Shown here: positions 61,375 through 64,000 of the stretch, piece by piece
Numbering within the stretch: position 1 is the first letter of the stretch
How the letters are laid out: every line of letters begins with the position of its first letter
From: RHKX01 sp963823275
Lineage (GTDB): Bacteria; Actinomycetota; Thermoleophilia; Solirubrobacterales; 70-9
Assembly: GCA_963823275.1 (NCBI GenBank)
Contig: CAWGKW010000001.1
Span: forward strand, 248,001 to 312,000
DNA: 64,000 nucleotides
Direction: 5' to 3'
The notes under the pieces: model-generated
The model's input: only the letters and a program-made list of their open reading frames with translations
What the model was told of the DNA's origin: nothing
The model's database searches: none
Program-made: the position numbers and the translations under genes

Positions 61375-63273
61375 TCAGATCGCGCATTCGCCTTCACCGC
61401 GCTCGACCTTGTAGGGGTCGCGCCTGCTCCAGTCGATGAACTGGAGCATGTTCTCGAGGTTGAACTCGGCCGGCAGCGACAGCTCCCGGATCTCGTCCTC
61501 GAAGCGGCCGGTCCCGACGCGGCTTGCGAAGTCGTTGAACTCCTCGCCGTCGTTGCGCTCGGCCTCATACATCCGCAGCCACCGCTCGACCGCCTCGGGG
61601 ACGCGCTTGGCGGGCAGGCGGACCTTGAGCCGTCCGCCATAGATGACCTCGCCCTTCTCGAACTCACCGCCGATGTGGGGGATGTAGGCCGGCATCGCGC
61701 GGCCGCCGACCTTGATCGACGCCCCGTAGAAGCCGATGTTGGCGATGTGGTGCTGGCTGCAGCCGTTCGGGCAGCCGCTCATCTTCAGGTGAATCCTGCG
61801 GGTCAGCGGATCGGTGATTCCCATCTCATCCACCTTCTGCTGGAGGGCCTTGTTGAGGCCCATCGAGGCCGTGATGCCGAGCTTGCAGGAGTCGGTCCCG
61901 GGGCAGCTGACGATGTCGTTGACCGTGCTCGCGCCGGCCTCGGCCAGCCCGATCTCACGCAGCGCCGCGTAGGCGTCGTAGAGCGACTCGTCGCGGACCC
62001 AGCGCAGGACGAAGTTCTGGTCGACCGTCGTCCGGGCGTTGCCGCCGCAGAAATCCCGCATGATCTGGCCGAGGCCGCGGAACTGGGACGGGGTGAGGTC
62101 GCCGCGGGTGACCCGGACGAGTACCGAGGAGTATCCGTCCTGCTTCTGGGCCTGGACGCTGTCGCCGATCCACCGCTCGAAGGCAGAGCTGTCGCCGTTC
62201 GGCGAGCCGGGGTTCGCCGGCGCCTCGGGGGCGGAGCTCTCCTCGTCGAGGTCGAGCGTCAGGTGGTCGATGGAGAAGTCGCGCTCGTTCACCCAATCGC
62301 CCTCGAGCTCGCGGGCGACCATCTCGCGGAACGCCTCGATGCCGATCTTGTCGACCAGCACCTTGATCCGGGCCCGGGCCCGGTTGACCCGCAGCCAGTC
62401 CTGGCGGTCGAAGATCCGCAGCGCGGCCTCGGTGAACTTCAGGTACTCGCCGTCGTCGGCCGAGACGAATGGCGCCAGGGTGGGCGCGACCCTCGGCATG
62501 ATCGAGGTGCCGCCGCCGACGCGGAGCTCAAAGCCCCTGACGCCGTCCCTGATCCGCGGGATGAACCCGATGTCGTGGATCCCCGTGATCGCCCGATCGG
62601 CATCGGAGGCGGTGAAGGCGGTCTTGATCTTCCGCGGCATCAGCTGGGTGGTCGGGTGGCGAACGAAGTAGCGGACGTAGGCCACCGCATACGGGGTCGG
62701 GTCGAAGAGCTCGTCGGTGCAGATGCCGGCCCACGGGTCGCCGGTGACGTTGCGGACGGTGTTGCCACAGCCCTCGCGGGAGGAGAGCCCGGTGGAGGAG
62801 ATCTCGCGGATCAGCTCCTTCATCTCGGTCAGCGGGACGTGGTGGATCTGGATGTTCTGGCGGGTCGTGATGTGACCCTTCTTGAGCGGCGCGTGGCGCT
62901 CGACGACGTTCGCGAACGAATCCATCTGGTCGGGCGTGACTCCGCCGAAGGGAAGCTTCACGCGAACCATCTGCACGCCGGGCTGGCGCTGGCCGTAGAC
63001 GCCCTGCTTGAGCCGGAAGCCGATGAACTCGTTCTCCGGCGTGACGTCGTCGAGGAAGAGGTCGGCCTCCTTGTCGAAGTCGTCGAACTCGTCGCTGAGG
63101 ATCGGAATGATGTGGCCGGGGACGTTCTCGTAGACCTCGGGGTTCTCCCGCGAGCCGAGCGGTCCCTTGCCCTTCTGGACCTTGCCGAGATCCTGGTCGA
63201 GGTCTGCCTCGGTGGCCTTGTCCTTCGGCCTCGTCCCCTTGGCCTTGCTTGCTGGTGCAGACGTCGGCTCCAT
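61375..63273 (-). CDS. cysI: Ferredoxin-type sulfite (or nitrite) reductase
   Basis: A 632-residue siroheme/4Fe-4S reductase. Two ferredoxin-like halves are visible: GGVTPDQMDSFANVVERHAP with HITTRQNIQIHHVPL, and DLTPSQFRGLGQIMRDF with RTTVDQNFVLRWV. Cluster ligands are CPGTDSC and CPNGC in the second half. A 60-residue charged N-terminal extension is unusual, and a Ser/Pro-rich insert lies near residue 350. First gene of a minus-strand run cysI-cysH-sat-cysC, so sulfite to sulfide is the best assignment; assimilatory nitrite reductase is the alternative. Confidence 0.92.
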   Translation of the reverse strand: MEPTSAPASKAKGTRPKDKATEADLDQDLGKVQKGKGPLGSRENPEVYENVPGHIIPILSDEFDDFDKEADLFLDDVTPENEFIGFRLKQGVYGQRQPGVQMVRVKLPFGGVTPDQMDSFANVVERHAPLKKGHITTRQNIQIHHVPLTEMKELIREISSTGLSSREGCGNTVRNVTGDPWAGICTDELFDPTPYAVAYVRYFVRHPTTQLMPRKIKTAFTASDADRAITGIHDIGFIPRIRDGVRGFELRVGGGTSIMPRVAPTLAPFVSADDGEYLKFTEAALRIFDRQDWLRVNRARARIKVLVDKIGIEAFREMVARELEGDWVNERDFSIDHLTLDLDEESSAPEAPANPGSPNGDSSAFERWIGDSVQAQKQDGYSSVLVRVTRGDLTPSQFRGLGQIMRDFCGGNARTTVDQNFVLRWVRDESLYDAYAALREIGLAEAGASTVNDIVSCPGTDSCKLGITASMGLNKALQQKVDEMGITDPLTRRIHLKMSGCPNGCSQHHIANIGFYGASIKVGGRAMPAYIPHIGGEFEKGEVIYGGRLKVRLPAKRVPEAVERWLRMYEAERNDGEEFNDFASRVGTGRFEDEIRELSLPAEFNLENMLQFIDWSRRDPYKVERGEGECAI

Positions 63274-63321
63274 GGTCCCTTTCCTCTCCCCGGATCACGT
63301 TCCCCGTGGCTCGCTGACTGA

Positions 63322-63338
63322 CTTCACTAAGTAAAGTA
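63322..63338. promoter_or_regulatory. Palindrome upstream of sulfite reductase
   Basis: ACTTTACTTAGTGAAGT (minus strand) is a 17-base near-palindrome, 7 of 8 arm positions complementary, about 50-65 bases before the start codon. Markedly AT-rich against its surroundings, as for a promoter-operator. Could be bound by the Rrf2/CymR-like regulator. Confidence 0.45.
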
Positions 63339-63344
63339 GCAAAT

Positions 63345-63355
63345 CCTGATTGGGA
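63345..63355 (-). promoter_or_regulatory. Shared 11-mer upstream of sulfite reductase
   Basis: CCCAATCAGGA on the minus strand, identical to 55510-55520 before the TauE gene. It overlaps a small inverted repeat GATT-GGG-AATC (63349-63359). Seventy to eighty bases before the cysI start. Confidence 0.4.
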
Positions 63356-63364
63356 ATCGGGTAT

Positions 63365-64000
63365 TTAGCGATTGAAGCGCTCCCGCAGGATGGCCGCGAC
63401 CTCTCCGGCGATCGCTCCGAGGTCGCTCAGGGCCGCCTCGGAGTACCGCCGGACCAGGTAGCCGGCGCGGCCGAGCCGGACGTCTCGCTCGTTGTCGCGG
63501 TCCCGCTGCGGGCCGCGGTGGTGTCCCCCGTCGACCTCGACGACGAATCGCTCCCGCTCCCAGAGGAAGTCGACCTCGTAACCGAGCAGCGGCACGTTTA
63601 CGGCGGGGACGGGGAGGTCGTGCTCACGGCAGGTCCGCAGGATGATCGGCTCGAGGCTGGAGCGGACCTCGGTCACGGGGAGTTGGGTGTCGGCAAGGAG
63701 GGATCGGAGGTGGGCGATGCCGCGGTGGCCGCGGGCGCCGGAGCTCAGCGCCCGCAGTCGGGACCGATCGAGGACCTGCAGGTATTCCGCGCGCTCGAAC
63801 GCCTTCGCCAGGGCTCTGGCGGAGAGGAAGGGAGTGAGGTCGAAGAGGGTGCGGGTGGCTGTCGTTGCCGGGATATTGCGGCGTTGGGTGGTGTCGATCG
63901 GCTCCAGGTCGGGGCAGCGATGGAGAACGATTCCGGTCGGGCTCGCCCCCGACTTCGTGCGCCGGCTGACATGGATGACGTTCCGCTCGTCCACCCGCAT
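63365..64000 (-). CDS. AbiEi-like/DUF559 protein, paralogue 2 (5' part outside window)
   Basis: At least 211 residues, continuing beyond base 64000. The visible part begins in the AbiEi scaffold (TTATRTLFDL corresponds to TTTATRAVWDL in the first paralogue) and ends with the DUF559 nuclease-like domain: VNVPLLGYEVDFLWERERFV with VEVDGGHH, then RDNERDVRLGRAGYLVRRY. The Met at the window edge is internal by comparison with the 42385-43257 gene. Upstream of the sulfur operon, same strand. Confidence 0.82.
   Translation of the reverse strand: MRVDERNVIHVSRRTKSGASPTGIVLHRCPDLEPIDTTQRRNIPATTATRTLFDLTPFLSARALAKAFERAEYLQVLDRSRLRALSSGARGHRGIAHLRSLLADTQLPVTEVRSSLEPIILRTCREHDLPVPAVNVPLLGYEVDFLWERERFVVEVDGGHHRGPQRDRDNERDVRLGRAGYLVRRYSEAALSDLGAIAGEVAAILRERFNR

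Noticed and set aside
1..64000. tRNA, rRNA, CRISPR arrays, insertion sequences, prophage genes
   Set aside because: I looked for T-arm motifs, regularly spaced repeats, transposase or integrase motifs and phage structural genes and saw none; short RNAs could be missed by eye.

Overview
This window is chromosomal DNA from a high-GC Gram-positive bacterium, most likely an actinobacterium of the class Thermoleophilia (Solirubrobacterales-like). The indicators are strongly GC-biased third codon positions, many GTG and TTG starts, a fused E2-E1 2-oxoglutarate enzyme of the Kgd/OdhA type, an F420-type LLM oxidoreductase, PucR regulation, a c-di-AMP riboswitch in front of an NlpC/P60 gene, and a short exported protein with repeated K-N-S-V segments, which I associate with Thermoleophilia. 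The class assignment is inference. I see no rRNA, tRNA, CRISPR array, transposase or prophage gene.

Layout. 1-4.9 kb: 3' end of polyphosphate kinase, a FAD amine oxidoreductase, an HdeD membrane protein, a universal stress protein and an APC amino-acid permease. 5-18.3 kb: polyamine/amino-acid module. A minus-strand operon potA-potD-potB-potC-aldehyde dehydrogenase is followed downstream by mmsA. Divergently lie a class III aminotransferase, a PucR regulator, alanine dehydrogenase and another aldehyde dehydrogenase. A perfect TTGTACG/CGTACAA palindrome sits in the divergent promoter region. 18.4-24.9 kb: c-di-AMP riboswitch plus NlpC/P60 protein, SDR, acidic small protein, aconitase, SRPBCC and DUF3817 proteins. 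24.9-29.1 kb: one 1407-residue 2-oxoglutarate dehydrogenase polypeptide that carries two lipoyl domains and an E3-binding domain.

29-44 kb: a frameshifted photolyase, then a lipid-like set (fused acyl reductase/SDR, GMC oxidoreductase, epimerase, alkyl-DHAP-synthase-like FAD enzyme, two acyl-CoA dehydrogenases), small conserved proteins, citrate synthase, an AbiEi/DUF559 protein and a PfkB kinase. 44-54 kb: a secreted FG-GAP/ASPIC protein, quinone reductase, DEAD-box helicase, a large membrane protein, then a HAD phosphatase, an APH-type kinase and an acyl-CoA dehydrogenase close together. These are the three domains fused in animal ACAD10, and this is the most interesting candidate system here. 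54-64 kb: sulfur assimilation (TauE/SafE exporter, Rrf2 regulator without cysteines, cysC, sat, APS reductase cysH, sulfite reductase), interleaved with PHP, acyltransferase and LLM genes, and ending in a second AbiEi/DUF559 gene cut by the window edge.

Three otherwise convincing genes (photolyase, APH kinase, cysH) carry small indels. They may be real decay, but sequencing or assembly error is at least as likely. A 40-nt hairpin repeat occurs twice (18.3 and 56.9 kb), each time just after a plus-strand gene in a convergent gap.
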